DNA from: Marinobacter sp. NP-4(2019)
GTDB taxonomy: Bacteria; Pseudomonadota; Gammaproteobacteria; Pseudomonadales; Oleiphilaceae
Direction: 5' to 3'
Assembly: GCF_003994855.1 (NCBI RefSeq)
Contig: NZ_CP034142.1
Coordinates: 1,116,001-1,180,000 of the forward strand
DNA: 64,000 nt
Shown: piece after piece, positions 25,452 through 34,283 of the stretch
Numbering within the stretch: position 1 is the first letter of the stretch
Layout: each line of letters opens with the position of its first letter
Position numbers and translations under genes: made by a program
The notes under the pieces: generated by a model
Told to the model about the DNA's origin: nothing
Database searches by the model: none
What the model saw: only the letters and a program-made list of their open reading frames with translations

Positions 25452-26849
25452 ATGCACGTTCATATCCTGGGAATTTGTGGCACATTCATGGGCAGCCTGG
25501 CGGTGTTGGCCCGGGAACTGGGCCACACGGTGACAGGCTCGGATCAGGGCGTGTATCCGCCGATGAGCACCCAGCTGGAAGCCCAGGGGATCGGCCTGAT
25601 GGAAGGGTATCGCGCGGAGAACCTGGAGCCGAAGCCGGATCTGGTGCTGATCGGTAACGCCATGTCCCGCGGTAATCCCGAGGTGGAGGCGGTCCTCAAC
25701 CGCAACATTGATTACATGTCCGGCCCGGAATGGCTGGCGCGGGAAGTATTACGCCATCGCTGGGTGCTGGCAGTTGCCGGCACCCATGGCAAGACCACTA
25801 CCACCTCCATGCTGCTGTGGATTCTCGAGCAGGCCGGCTTTGACGCTGGTTATCTGGTGGGGGGAGTGCCGAAGGATTTCCCGGTGTCAGCCCGTGTCGG
25901 TTCCAGTGATTTCTTTGTGATCGAAGCCGATGAATACGATAGCGCTTTTTTCGACAAGCGCTCCAAGTTCGTCCATTACCGCCCCCACACCCTGATCATG
26001 AACAACCTGGAATTCGATCACGCCGACATCTTCGACAATGTCGAGGCCATCGAGCGTCAGTTCCACCACCTGGTTCGTACCGTGCCATCCAACGGTCTGA
26101 TCATTCGCCCGGCGAACGATGTGCACCTGGACCGCGCCCTGGACATGGGATGCTGGAGCAGGGTGCAAACCACCGCGATTGGCAGTGAAGTGGCCTACAC
26201 CACGGATTGGCGGGCGGAGTTGCTGTCGGAGGACGGCAGTCGTTTCATGGTGATCCATCATGAGCAGCCTGTGGCTACCGTGACCTGGGCCCAGACTGGA
26301 TTACACAATGTCCGCAATGCCCTGGCGGCCATCGCCGCCGCCCGCCATGTGGGCGTCACTCCGGATCATGCGGTAGCGGCGCTGTGCCGCTTTTCCGGGG
26401 TCAAACGGCGCATGGAGTTGCTGGCACAGGTCAACGGCGTCAGTGTATACGACGACTTCGCCCACCATCCGACCGCCATTGCCACCACGCTTGAAGGACT
26501 GCGCAACAAGGTGGGGGATGAGCCGGTGATCGCGCTGATCGAACCCCGCTCCAACACCATGCAGCAGGGCGTGCACCAGCAGGCGTTGTTGCCCAGTGCC
26601 GTCGCTGCCGACCATGTCATATGGGCCAATCTGAACGAACTGGAGTGGCTGCCCGCGTTGGTAAACGAGTGGCAGTGCAGTGCAGGTGAGACTGTTCAGC
26701 ATCATGTGGAGGCGAGCGTGGATGCCCTGATCGAGCAGGCACTGGCGAATGTGTCCGGTCCCTGCCACATTGTGATCATGAGCAACGGCGGATTTGGTGG
26801 TATTCACCAGAAGCTGATTGCCGAACTGGAGCGACGATACCCGGCATGA
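25452..26849 (+). CDS. mpl: UDP-MurNAc:L-Ala-gamma-D-Glu-meso-DAP ligase (murein peptide recycling)
   Basis: Mpl reattaches recycled tripeptide to UDP-MurNAc in the cytosol, using ATP. The ATG at 25452 (MHVHILGICGTFMGSLAVLA, the family start) gives 465 aa; the frame open from 25419 is not supported. The Mur-ligase P-loop AGTHGKTTTTSML, the EADEYDSAFFDKRSKF segment and DDFAHHPTA are diagnostic. It overlaps ubiX by 4 bases (ATGA). Confidence 0.97.
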   Translation: MHVHILGICGTFMGSLAVLARELGHTVTGSDQGVYPPMSTQLEAQGIGLMEGYRAENLEPKPDLVLIGNAMSRGNPEVEAVLNRNIDYMSGPEWLAREVLRHRWVLAVAGTHGKTTTTSMLLWILEQAGFDAGYLVGGVPKDFPVSARVGSSDFFVIEADEYDSAFFDKRSKFVHYRPHTLIMNNLEFDHADIFDNVEAIERQFHHLVRTVPSNGLIIRPANDVHLDRALDMGCWSRVQTTAIGSEVAYTTDWRAELLSEDGSRFMVIHHEQPVATVTWAQTGLHNVRNALAAIAAARHVGVTPDHAVAALCRFSGVKRRMELLAQVNGVSVYDDFAHHPTAIATTLEGLRNKVGDEPVIALIEPRSNTMQQGVHQQALLPSAVAADHVIWANLNELEWLPALVNEWQCSAGETVQHHVEASVDALIEQALANVSGPCHIVIMSNGGFGGIHQKLIAELERRYPA

Positions 26850-27487
26850 CTGACCCTGCGGCACAATCACGAACCATAAATCTGGCCTTTACCGGTGCGT
26901 CCGGCGCGCAGTACGGTTTGCGCCTGCTGCAATGTCTGGTGGCCGCTGGCTGCAGGGTGAATGTCATGGTTAGCCGCGCCGCTCAGGTGGTGATCGCCAC
27001 GGAAACCGACCTCAAGCTGCCGGGCTCCCCGCAGGCAATGCAAGAGGCATTAACCGGGTATGCCGGTGCGGTCCCGGGGCAAGTGCTGGTCTTCGGGCGG
27101 GAAGACTGGTTTGCGCCACCGGCTTCTGGTTCTGGTGAAAAGGCTCCCCTGGTGGTGTGTCCCTGCAGCACCGGAACTCTGTCCGCACTGGCCACCGGCG
27201 CCAGCAACAACCTGATCGAGCGAGCCGGCGATGTGGCCCTGAAAGAGCGTCGGCAACTGATCCTGGTGCCTCGGGAGGCGCCGTATTCCGAAGTGCACCT
27301 GGAGAACATGCTCCGGCTGACCCGGATGGGCGCGGTCATCATGCCGGCCAGCCCCGGGTTCTATCACAACCCGCAATCGGTGAGTGATCTGGTCGATTTC
27401 ATTGTCGCCCGCATTCTCGATCACCTGGACCTGCCCCAGGACCTGATGCCCCGCTGGGGCGAGGAACGCGCGAACGGGAAACGCTAG
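26846..27487 (+). CDS. ubiX: flavin prenyltransferase UbiX
   Basis: Adds a dimethylallyl group to FMN, making the prenyl-FMN cofactor of the UbiD decarboxylase in ubiquinone synthesis. 213 aa. Signatures are FTGASGAQYGLRLLQ, CPCSTGTLSALATGASNNLIERA and LVPREAPYSEVHLENMLRL, ending near MPASPGFYHNP. It is translationally coupled to mpl by a 4-base overlap although the pathways differ; ubiD is not in the window. Confidence 0.96.
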   Translation: MTDPAAQSRTINLAFTGASGAQYGLRLLQCLVAAGCRVNVMVSRAAQVVIATETDLKLPGSPQAMQEALTGYAGAVPGQVLVFGREDWFAPPASGSGEKAPLVVCPCSTGTLSALATGASNNLIERAGDVALKERRQLILVPREAPYSEVHLENMLRLTRMGAVIMPASPGFYHNPQSVSDLVDFIVARILDHLDLPQDLMPRWGEERANGKR

Positions 27488-27598
27488 GCGATGGTTTTGG
27501 TCAGCCCGATTGATGGTTTTCACCATTGAGCAAAATCGCCTCTGCGCAGAGACTTGGTGAACGATAACCACAACACAGGTCATTCACCGAGGTTTACC

Positions 27599-28738
27599 AT
27601 GATTCCACGCACACTCTTTGACGCCGATCTCGAAGGCTTCCGCGATTCCGTCCGCAAATTCCTGGAGCAGGAAGCGGCGCCCTACCATGAGCAATGGGAA
27701 AAGGACGGTCAGGTCAGCCGCGAACTGTGGACCAAAGCCGGGGAGTTGGGCTTCCTGTGTCCGACCATGCCGGAAGAGTTTGGTGGTGTGGGTGCAGATT
27801 TCCGATACAGCGCCGTGATCATGGAAGAAATTTCCTATGCCGGCCTGTCCGGTATTGGTTGGGGGCTGCATTCCGACATTGTTGCGCCCTATATCCTCAA
27901 CTACGGTTCTCAGGAACAGAAGGAGCGTTACCTGCCGAAACTGGCCACCGGTGAGATGGTCGGGGCCATCGCCATGAGTGAGCCCGGCGCAGGCTCCGAT
28001 CTTCAGGGCGTAAGAACCACCGCGATCAAGGATGGCGACCACTATATTCTCAACGGTTCCAAGACCTTTATCACTAACGGCCAACTGGCGGACCTGGTCA
28101 TTGTCGTGGCCAAGACCGATCCCAAGGAAGGCGCCAAAGGCACCAGCCTGCTGATCGTTGAAACCGCGTGGGAAGGGTTTGAGAAAGGCCAGAACCTGAA
28201 TAAAGTCGGCATGAAGGCCCAGGACACCTCGGAGCTGTTCTTCCAGGACGTAAAAGTGCCGGTGGAGAACCTGTTGGGATCCATGGAAGGGCAGGGGTTC
28301 TTCCAGCTGATGCAGGAGCTGCCTGCCGAGCGGCTGCAGGTAGCATTGACCGCCGTTGCGGCAGCCGAGGCCGCTTGGCAGTGGACTCTGGATTACGTCA
28401 AGGAGCGCAAAGCGTTCTCCAAGCCAGTGATCGCTTACCAGAATACCCGTTTCAAGCTGGCGGAAATGAAGTCGGAAATCACCGCTGCCCGGGTGTTCTG
28501 TGATCGCTGCCTGGAGTTGCACCTGGAGAAGAAGCTCGACATTCCGACCGCAGCCATGCTCAAGCAGTGGACCACCGACATTCAGTGCAAGGTAATCGAT
28601 GAATGCGTCCAGCTGCACGGTGGCTACGGTTACATGTGGGAGTACCCGATTGCCCGGGCCTGGGCAGATTCCCGTGCCCAGCGCATATATGCCGGTACCA
28701 ATGAAATCATGAAGGAAATTGTTGCCCGTTCCTTCTGA
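27599..28738 (+). CDS. acyl-CoA dehydrogenase, long-chain type
   Basis: FAD enzyme that introduces the 2,3-double bond of acyl-CoA in beta-oxidation. The ATG at 27599 follows GAGGT and gives 379 aa; the frame open from 27554 reads as leader. Family motifs: AIAMSEPGAGSDLQGVRTTA (FAD/substrate), FITNGQLADL, QLHGGYGYMWEYPIARAWAD and IYAGTNEIMKEIVARSF. The final loop has Ala, not the catalytic Glu of medium-chain enzymes; the Glu is instead in ELPAERL, as in long-chain and isovaleryl-CoA enzymes. Substrate length is an inference. It has its own downstream hairpin at 28747-28772. Confidence 0.93.
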   Translation: MIPRTLFDADLEGFRDSVRKFLEQEAAPYHEQWEKDGQVSRELWTKAGELGFLCPTMPEEFGGVGADFRYSAVIMEEISYAGLSGIGWGLHSDIVAPYILNYGSQEQKERYLPKLATGEMVGAIAMSEPGAGSDLQGVRTTAIKDGDHYILNGSKTFITNGQLADLVIVVAKTDPKEGAKGTSLLIVETAWEGFEKGQNLNKVGMKAQDTSELFFQDVKVPVENLLGSMEGQGFFQLMQELPAERLQVALTAVAAAEAAWQWTLDYVKERKAFSKPVIAYQNTRFKLAEMKSEITAARVFCDRCLELHLEKKLDIPTAAMLKQWTTDIQCKVIDECVQLHGGYGYMWEYPIARAWADSRAQRIYAGTNEIMKEIVARSF

Positions 28739-28746
28739 TCCGGCTG

Positions 28747-28772
28747 GCTCCGGTACCGTGAGGTGCCGGAGC
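28747..28772 (+). terminator. terminator-like hairpin after acyl-CoA dehydrogenase gene
   Basis: GCTCCGGTACC (28747-28757) pairs with GGTGCCGGAGC (28762-28772) over loop GTGA with one wobble pair. Only a weak T-rich tail follows, so it may be a modest terminator. Confidence 0.5.
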
Positions 28773-28877
28773 TGCTTGTTACCAAACTTTACAAATTGCC
28801 AAACCTATCAAGGTTCCCCCCTTCAACATCCCCTAGAGTAGCAGCACAACCTCCAACAAGGATAACCGGTTGCTGCC

Positions 28878-29636
28878 ATGAAATGTCTTCTCTCCCTGTC
28901 CCTGCAAAGCCGGGTGGCCTATGAAAACGATGGGATAGATGAGCGGCTGACATTCGACTGGGAGAACCGGCGGGTCTATTTCGAAACCACCACCCTGTGC
29001 CGGGAGGGGCTGGCCGACACCTCGGAATTCGGAGGGCCGCCTGAAGTGACCTACAGCTGGACCACAGTTGAGGGAAATGTTGCGGAACTGACGGCCACCT
29101 CTAACAGCGAGGAACGTGTGCTGCAGTTGGATCACGCCAATGGGACGTCGTTGTTCGCCGGTTATCGGTTACTCAGCAATGGCGAGGAGCAGGCGGTGCT
29201 GAACCTGGCGGGAGCGCCAGAAGAGTGCGTTCCGCTTGAGGGTGTTGAGGGGGCAAGCCATGTAGTTTCCGCACAGCAGGACTACAGCTACAACGCGCCT
29301 GGTGCTCCGGATGGCTTTGACGCGTTGATGCTGGAGTTCGATACCCGCAATGAGCATTTCCGATTGCTGCGCCATTCATTTGCCGATCCGGTGATGTCCG
29401 GGCTAGAACACGTTTCCTCGGAAGGCGGGTTCGACTGGGTTATGGTGTACCCGGAAGAGGGCTCCGGACATTACGTGGCTGACCAGCCCGACCTGATAGC
29501 CAATGCGTATCTCACAGGCCCCGGAACGTCCGCAGGCTGTAGTCGGGAGTTCGAGGAGGTGCCGTTCAGTGTCTTCGGGCAGGTAAACTATAAGTACCGG
29601 CGTTTGTCGGGTTATCTGGCGGAACAGGTGGAATAA
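28878..29636 (+). CDS. hypothetical protein, family not recognised
   Basis: 252 aa, with AAGGAT upstream of the ATG. I do not recognise the family. The protein is acidic, rich in aromatic and beta-favouring residues (DERLTFDWENRRVYFETTT, QDYSYNAPGAPDGFDALML, FGQVNYKYRRLSGYL) and contains a few cysteines. It starts MKCLLSLSL like a signal peptide, but charged residues (QSRVAYENDG) follow almost at once, so an export signal would be incomplete. A lost hydrophobic stretch or a cytosolic beta-rich protein are both possible. It stands alone before tRNA-Leu. Confidence 0.6.
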   Translation: MKCLLSLSLQSRVAYENDGIDERLTFDWENRRVYFETTTLCREGLADTSEFGGPPEVTYSWTTVEGNVAELTATSNSEERVLQLDHANGTSLFAGYRLLSNGEEQAVLNLAGAPEECVPLEGVEGASHVVSAQQDYSYNAPGAPDGFDALMLEFDTRNEHFRLLRHSFADPVMSGLEHVSSEGGFDWVMVYPEEGSGHYVADQPDLIANAYLTGPGTSAGCSREFEEVPFSVFGQVNYKYRRLSGYLAEQVE

Positions 29637-29715
29637 TAATGACTTAGGCCGAATGCCTGAGTGGTTTCGAAGAGCTGCTTTGGGAGTTTTTCTTGCCACT
29701 TCCTGGGGGAGGAAG

Positions 29716-29802
29716 TGGTGCCGAGGAGAGGACTTGAACCTCCACGGGGTTGCCCCCACTAGCACCTGAAGCTAGCGTGTCTACCAATTTCACCACCTCG
29801 GC
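29716..29802 (-). tRNA. tRNA-Leu(CAG)
   Basis: Read on the minus strand it begins GCCGAGGTGGTGAAATTGG, has anticodon arm CTAGC-TTCAGGT-GCTAG (anticodon CAG), a long variable arm and the T arm GGTTCAAGTCC. It ends with an encoded CCA. 87 nt, as expected of a class II tRNA; close in form to the Escherichia coli CAG leucine tRNA. Confidence 0.96.
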
Positions 29803-29887
29803 AGGTGATTCACAGATGCGCCTATAGTTTATTGAAAACTTGGCGTTTCTGCCAGCGGTGAGGTGTGTCCCTCAACCGATGGCGCGT

Positions 29888-29916
29888 ACTTTAATGATTA
29901 CCGAAAAAGCTGTCAA
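29888..29916 (-). promoter_or_regulatory. sigma-70 promoter for tRNA-Leu
   Basis: On the minus strand, TTGACA (29911-29916) and TAAAGT (29888-29893) are 17 bases apart, followed by the GC-rich discriminator ACGCGCC typical of stable-RNA promoters. The tRNA starts about 80 bases downstream, implying a 5' leader. The rest of the 29637-30054 gap holds only the tRNA and the rnr leader, which has a TATACT -10-like box at 29993-29998. Confidence 0.6.
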
Positions 29917-30054
29917 ACATTTTTTCAGGAAAATTTCGGGAAATTAATGGCTTTATTTTGCTGTCGGTTAGGCAGGCTGGTCGAACCGGCGTTATACTCC
30001 TGAGCACATGCAATATAACCGCGATAATTGAAGGCGGACAGGACAAGGACCCGA

Positions 30055-32610
30055 ATGGTTTCCAGAAAAAAGACGGACAGCGATCCGCACGCCAGTCGTG
30101 AGGCGGAAAAATACGACAACCCCATCCAGAGCCGGGAGTTCATTCTCGAGCATCTCAAAGAGCGTGGCGCTCCGGCTACCCACGAAACCCTCTGCCAGGA
30201 ACTCGGGCAGAATTCCCCGGAAGGTATCGAGGCATTGCGGCGCAGGCTGATTGCCATGTGTCGTGATGGCCAGTTGATCTGTAACCGTCGGGGTGCCTAT
30301 TTGCCGATCGAGGAAGCCGATCTGGTCACCGGTCGGGTAATAGGACACAAGGATGGTTTCGGTTTTCTGGTCCCGGATGATGGCGGCAGTGACTTATTCC
30401 TGACCGCCCGTCAGATGCGGCAGGTGTTTCATGGTGATCGCGTTGCGGCGCGGGTTGACCGGGTCGATGACAAGGGGCGCCGGGAAGGCGTGATTGTAGA
30501 AGTGCTGGAACACAGGACCAGTCAGACCGTTGGCCGCTTTTTCCAGGAGAGTGGAATCAGCTTCGTGGTTCCGGAGAACGCCCGCATTAACCATGAGGTG
30601 CTGGTGCCCCAGGAGCATTGTGGTGATGCCCGTCATGGTCAGTATGTGGTGGTGGATATTATCCGTCAGCCCACTGTGCGTACCCAGCCGTTGGGTAAGG
30701 TGGTGGAAGTGCTCGGCGAACACATGGCGCCGGGCATGGAAATTGACGTAGCCATTCGATCCTACGATATTCCCCACAGTTGGCCGCCCGCGGTAGGCGA
30801 ACAGGTTGCGAAGATTCCCGAAGAGGTGGCCGAGAAGGACAAGGCGAACCGCGTTGATATCCGCAACCTTCGATTGGTTACCATCGATGATGAAACCGCC
30901 CGCGACTTCGATGACGCGGTTTACTGCGAGCCCAGGCCCCGGGGAGGCTACCGGTTGCTGGTCGCGATTGCCGATGTTTCCCATTATGTGCGCCCGGAGA
31001 CGCCGCTGGACGAAGAGGCGGTCAACCGCAGTACATCGGTGTACTTTCCGGATCACGTGGTTCCGATGCTGCCCGAGAAGCTGTCCAACGGTCTGTGCTC
31101 CCTGAATCCGGGGGTGGATCGTCTGTGCATGGTGGCTGATATGACCATCAGCGCCGCGGGCAACATCAGCAGTTACAGTTTCTATCAGGCGGTCATGTAC
31201 AGTCATGCGCGCCTCACCTACAACAAGGTGAGCGACATGCTGACCCAGCCGGATACTGAGTCCGGTTACCGGTTGTGTGAGCAATACGCCCACGTGCTGC
31301 CGCAGTTGCATAATCTCTACGGTCTATACCAGTTGCTGCGCAAGGCGCGCACGGAGCGTGGTGCGATTGATTTCGAAACCACCGAAACCAAGATTGTTTT
31401 CGATGCCAACCGGAAGATTGAAGAGATCGTTCCGGTACAGCGCAATGAGGCCCACAAGATTATTGAGGAATGCATGTTGTGCGCGAACGTTGCCACGGCC
31501 CGCTTCCTCAAGAAATATAAATTGCCGGCCCTGTATCGGGTTCACGATGGGCCTTCGGAAGAGCGCCTGAGCGCCGTCCGGTTGTTCCTCGCGGAACTGG
31601 GATTACAGTTGGGCGGTGGTGACAGCCCGACCTCCGCGGACTACCAGGCGCTGTTGTCACAGATTGCGGATCGGTCAGATGCCAACGTGATCCAGACGGT
31701 CATGTTGAGATCGCTGAGTCAGGCGGTCTACAGTCCAGAGGAAAGCGGTCACTTTGGTCTGGGCTTCGCGAGCTATGCGCACTTTACCTCTCCCATTCGC
31801 CGATACCCGGATTTGATCGCCCATCGCGCCATCAAATCCATCGTTCATGGTGAGAAACCAGCCAAGGACGTGGTCAAGCCTTCGAAGCGTGATCCGGAGC
31901 TGGCGGACTATCCCTATGATTATGCAAGTATGGAGCGGCTGGGTGAGCACACCTCCATGGCGGAGCGGCGGGCGGATGATGCTACCCGCGATGTCATGGC
32001 CTGGCTCAAGTGCGAATACCTCAGCGACCATGTCGGTGAAGAGTTTGATGGTGTGATTGCCGCTGTGGTGCCTTTCGGTTTCTTCGTCGAGCTATCCGGC
32101 GTCTATATTGAAGGATTGGTGCACGTTTCGACCCTCAGCGGTGATTTCTTCCATCACGATGCCGCCAAGCACCGCCTGATCGGTGAGCGCACCGCCATGA
32201 GTTTCCGTCTGGGTGACGAGGTTCGGGTCAAGGTAGTGCGTGTGGGTATGGAAGATCGCAAGATTGATCTGGAGCTCATCAGTGAGCCTCATCACCGCCA
32301 GGCGGACCGTGATGCGCTGGATGTGTCACGCAAGGAGCCCCGCGGCAAGGCAAAAGGACGAGGGAAGGGCGCGCCGAAGGGGGCGGGAAGGGATGGTAAG
32401 TCCCGATCCCGGTCCGATTCCCGAGAGAAGCCGTCGGCTAAAAAGCGCCCGGCCAAAGCGGCTGGTGATAAGCCCAAAGGCAAGCCGGCCACCAAGGATA
32501 AGAGTTCGGGCAATGAGCCGATGTCCGCCCGGGACGAGCTGGTTGCGCAGGCGGCCAAGTTGGCCCTTGGCAAGGATAAAAAACGGAAACCCCGCAAGTC
32601 AGGAAAATAA
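30055..32610 (+). CDS. rnr: ribonuclease R
   Basis: 3'-5' exoribonuclease of the RNB family that degrades structured RNA. The ATG at 30055 gives 851 aa; a TTG at 30028 is in frame but unsupported. Order: N-terminal winged helix (REFILEHLKERGAPATHETL), cold-shock domains, RNB catalytic domain with DDETARDFDDAVYCE (metal-binding Asp cluster) and AHFTSPIRRYPDL, and an S1 domain (GEEFDGVIAAVVPFGFFVEL). A long Lys/Arg/Ser/Gly-rich tail from about residue 760 is normal for RNase R. rlmB starts 3 bases after the stop. Confidence 0.97.
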   Translation: MVSRKKTDSDPHASREAEKYDNPIQSREFILEHLKERGAPATHETLCQELGQNSPEGIEALRRRLIAMCRDGQLICNRRGAYLPIEEADLVTGRVIGHKDGFGFLVPDDGGSDLFLTARQMRQVFHGDRVAARVDRVDDKGRREGVIVEVLEHRTSQTVGRFFQESGISFVVPENARINHEVLVPQEHCGDARHGQYVVVDIIRQPTVRTQPLGKVVEVLGEHMAPGMEIDVAIRSYDIPHSWPPAVGEQVAKIPEEVAEKDKANRVDIRNLRLVTIDDETARDFDDAVYCEPRPRGGYRLLVAIADVSHYVRPETPLDEEAVNRSTSVYFPDHVVPMLPEKLSNGLCSLNPGVDRLCMVADMTISAAGNISSYSFYQAVMYSHARLTYNKVSDMLTQPDTESGYRLCEQYAHVLPQLHNLYGLYQLLRKARTERGAIDFETTETKIVFDANRKIEEIVPVQRNEAHKIIEECMLCANVATARFLKKYKLPALYRVHDGPSEERLSAVRLFLAELGLQLGGGDSPTSADYQALLSQIADRSDANVIQTVMLRSLSQAVYSPEESGHFGLGFASYAHFTSPIRRYPDLIAHRAIKSIVHGEKPAKDVVKPSKRDPELADYPYDYASMERLGEHTSMAERRADDATRDVMAWLKCEYLSDHVGEEFDGVIAAVVPFGFFVELSGVYIEGLVHVSTLSGDFFHHDAAKHRLIGERTAMSFRLGDEVRVKVVRVGMEDRKIDLELISEPHHRQADRDALDVSRKEPRGKAKGRGKGAPKGAGRDGKSRSRSDSREKPSAKKRPAKAAGDKPKGKPATKDKSSGNEPMSARDELVAQAAKLALGKDKKRKPRKSGK

Positions 32611-32613
32611 TCA

Positions 32614-33351
32614 GTGTCCGGAGAATTCATATTTGGTTGGCATGTGGTTGAGGCCGTCCTCAAGCGCGAGCCGGAGCGATTGCAGCAGGTCTGGATACAG
32701 ACCGGGCGTCAGGACAAGCGGGTAAAGGGCATCACTTCTGCTCTCGATGATCTCGGAGTTCGCTGGAAGGTTGTGCACCGGAAGGAGCTGGATGAGAAAG
32801 TGTCCGGCGTTCACCAGGGCATTGTGGCCGCCGTGTCTGAAACCCGGGAATGGGGCGAAGACGACCTGATGGCCATGTTGGCCGGGTCTGATAAACCGCC
32901 GTTTCTGTTGGTGCTGGACGGTGTCACCGATCCCCATAACCTGGGCGCCTGCATGCGAACGGCGGATGCCGTCGGCGTGCAGGCGGTGATTGTTCCCAAG
33001 GACAAGTCGGCCACTCTGACGCCAGTGGCCCGCAAGGTCGCCTGCGGAGCGGCGGAAACCGTGCCCTTTGTGCGGGTGACCAACCTGGCGCGGTGTCTGC
33101 GAACCCTGAAGGATGCAGGGATATGGCTGATCGGCACGGCCGGAGAGGCGGACAGCACGCTGTACCAGGCGGATTTTACCGGGCCGGTGGCGCTGGTGAT
33201 GGGGGCGGAAGGCAAGGGGATGCGGCGACTGACCCGGGAACATTGCGACGCCCTGATCAACATTCCGATGTTGGGGCACGTGGACAGCCTGAATGTCTCC
33301 GTGGCAACGGGTGTCTGTCTGTACGAAGCACTCCGCCAAAGGCTTGCATAG
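32614..33351 (+). CDS. rlmB: 23S rRNA (guanosine-2251-2'-O)-methyltransferase
   Basis: SPOUT (TrmH-type) enzyme that methylates the ribose of G2251 in 23S rRNA. GTG start, 245 aa. N-terminal substrate-binding domain (GWHVVEAVLKREPERLQQVW), then the knot: LVLDGVTDPHNLGACMRTADAVG, LVMGAEGKGMRRLTREHCD and IPMLGHVDSLNVSVATGVCL. rnr-rlmB is a common gammaproteobacterial pair. The rpsF promoter -35 lies in its last codons. Confidence 0.97.
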   Translation: MSGEFIFGWHVVEAVLKREPERLQQVWIQTGRQDKRVKGITSALDDLGVRWKVVHRKELDEKVSGVHQGIVAAVSETREWGEDDLMAMLAGSDKPPFLLVLDGVTDPHNLGACMRTADAVGVQAVIVPKDKSATLTPVARKVACGAAETVPFVRVTNLARCLRTLKDAGIWLIGTAGEADSTLYQADFTGPVALVMGAEGKGMRRLTREHCDALINIPMLGHVDSLNVSVATGVCLYEALRQRLA

Positions 33352-33372
33352 AACTCCCCACCCGCCTAGAAT
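33344..33372 (+). promoter_or_regulatory. sigma-70 promoter of the rpsF operon
   Basis: TTGCAT (33344-33349) and TAGAAT (33367-33372) are exactly 17 bases apart, followed by a GC-rich discriminator (ACGGCACCC). The -35 overlaps the end of rlmB. A start near 33379 gives a leader of about 200 bases before rpsF. Confidence 0.65.
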
Positions 33373-33378
33373 ACGGCA

Positions 33379-33581
33379 CCCCTTTTTATAGGGGCGGTGT
33401 TGTATTGCCTGAATTCAGGGCAGCAACATGACGCTTTCGATCAGGCCTTTCTGTAACGCCTTATTGATAAAGCAAAAAGAAACCGGCAGCGCGACTGCCA
33501 CCTCCTTGCTTTCATATTTGACGTCGGCGGGTATTTTTTCCCTCGTCAAAAAGGAAGCTGTTTAAACCGTAGGGAGAACTC
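33379..33581 (+). promoter_or_regulatory. long structured leader of the rpsF operon
   Basis: The approximately 200-base leader holds a 12-bp palindrome CCTGAATTCAGG (33408-33419) and, nearer the gene, TTTGACG (33517-33523) pairing with CGTCAAA (33544-33550), with an inner GGG/CCC. S6:S18 complexes bind rpsF leaders in many bacteria; whether this hairpin is such a site is an inference from position only. Confidence 0.4.
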
Positions 33582-34001
33582 ATGCGTCACTACGAAATCG
33601 TATTTATGGTACACCCGGATCAGAGCGAGCAGGTGCCCGCGATGATCGAGCGTTATACCAACGTCATCACTGAAGATGGCGGCAAGGTACATCGCCTGGA
33701 AGATTGGGGCCGTCGTCATCTGGCATACCCGATCAACAAGATCCACAAGGCTCATTACGTGCTGATGAACGCGGAATGTTCACAGGCCGCTATGGACGAG
33801 CTGACCCACAACTTCCGGTTTAACGATGCCATCATCCGTGACCTGATTCTGCGTCGCGATGAGGCTGTTACCGACCTGTCTCCGATGAAAGCCGCTGAGT
33901 CCCGTGAGGACCGTCGTTCTGGCGGAGATGAGCGTCCGGCGCGTCGTCCGGCCGAATCTGACGAGCGTCAGAAGGCTGAGACCCAGGACGAAGAAGAGTA
34001 A
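33582..34001 (+). CDS. rpsF: 30S ribosomal protein bS6
   Basis: bS6 of the 30S platform, partner of bS18. 139 aa. MRHYEIVFMVHPDQSEQVPAMIERY is the canonical N-terminus, and LEDWGRRHLAYPINKIHKAHYVLMN is the conserved core. The C-terminal 40 residues form a charged, disordered tail ending DEEE, as in other gammaproteobacteria, where glutamates may be added by RimK. First gene of the operon rpsF-rpsR-membrane protein-rplI. GGGAGA precedes the ATG. Confidence 0.98.
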   Translation: MRHYEIVFMVHPDQSEQVPAMIERYTNVITEDGGKVHRLEDWGRRHLAYPINKIHKAHYVLMNAECSQAAMDELTHNFRFNDAIIRDLILRRDEAVTDLSPMKAAESREDRRSGGDERPARRPAESDERQKAETQDEEE

Positions 34002-34026
34002 TTAACCGGAGTTGAGGAGTTAAGTT

Positions 34027-34257
34027 ATGGCTCGTTTTTTCAGACGTCGTAAGTTCTGCCGCTTCACGGCAGAAGGTGTTAAAGAGATCGATTACAAGGA
34101 TCTGGACACCCTGAAAGGTTATATCACTGAAACCGGCAAGATCGTGCCCAGCCGCATCACCGGCACCAAAGCACGTTATCAGCGTCAGCTGGCTACCGCT
34201 GTCAAGCGTGCCCGCTACCTGGCACTGCTGCCGTACTCGGACAGCCACGACAACTAA
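34027..34257 (+). CDS. rpsR: 30S ribosomal protein bS18
   Basis: 76 aa bS18, which pairs with bS6 on the 30S platform. The sequence MARFFRRRKFCRFTAEG, then DYKDLDTLKGYI, and SRITGTKARYQRQLATAVKR are near-universal for the family. It lies 25 bases after rpsF, with GAGGAG upstream of its start. Confidence 0.98.
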   Translation: MARFFRRRKFCRFTAEGVKEIDYKDLDTLKGYITETGKIVPSRITGTKARYQRQLATAVKRARYLALLPYSDSHDN

Positions 34258-34283
34258 TTAACAGATAAACAGGACTTGGGACC

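Noticed and set aside
29641..29690. Segment resembling the 5' half of a second tRNA next to tRNA-Leu
   Set aside because: No anticodon arm, T arm or acceptor pairing follows on the plus strand.
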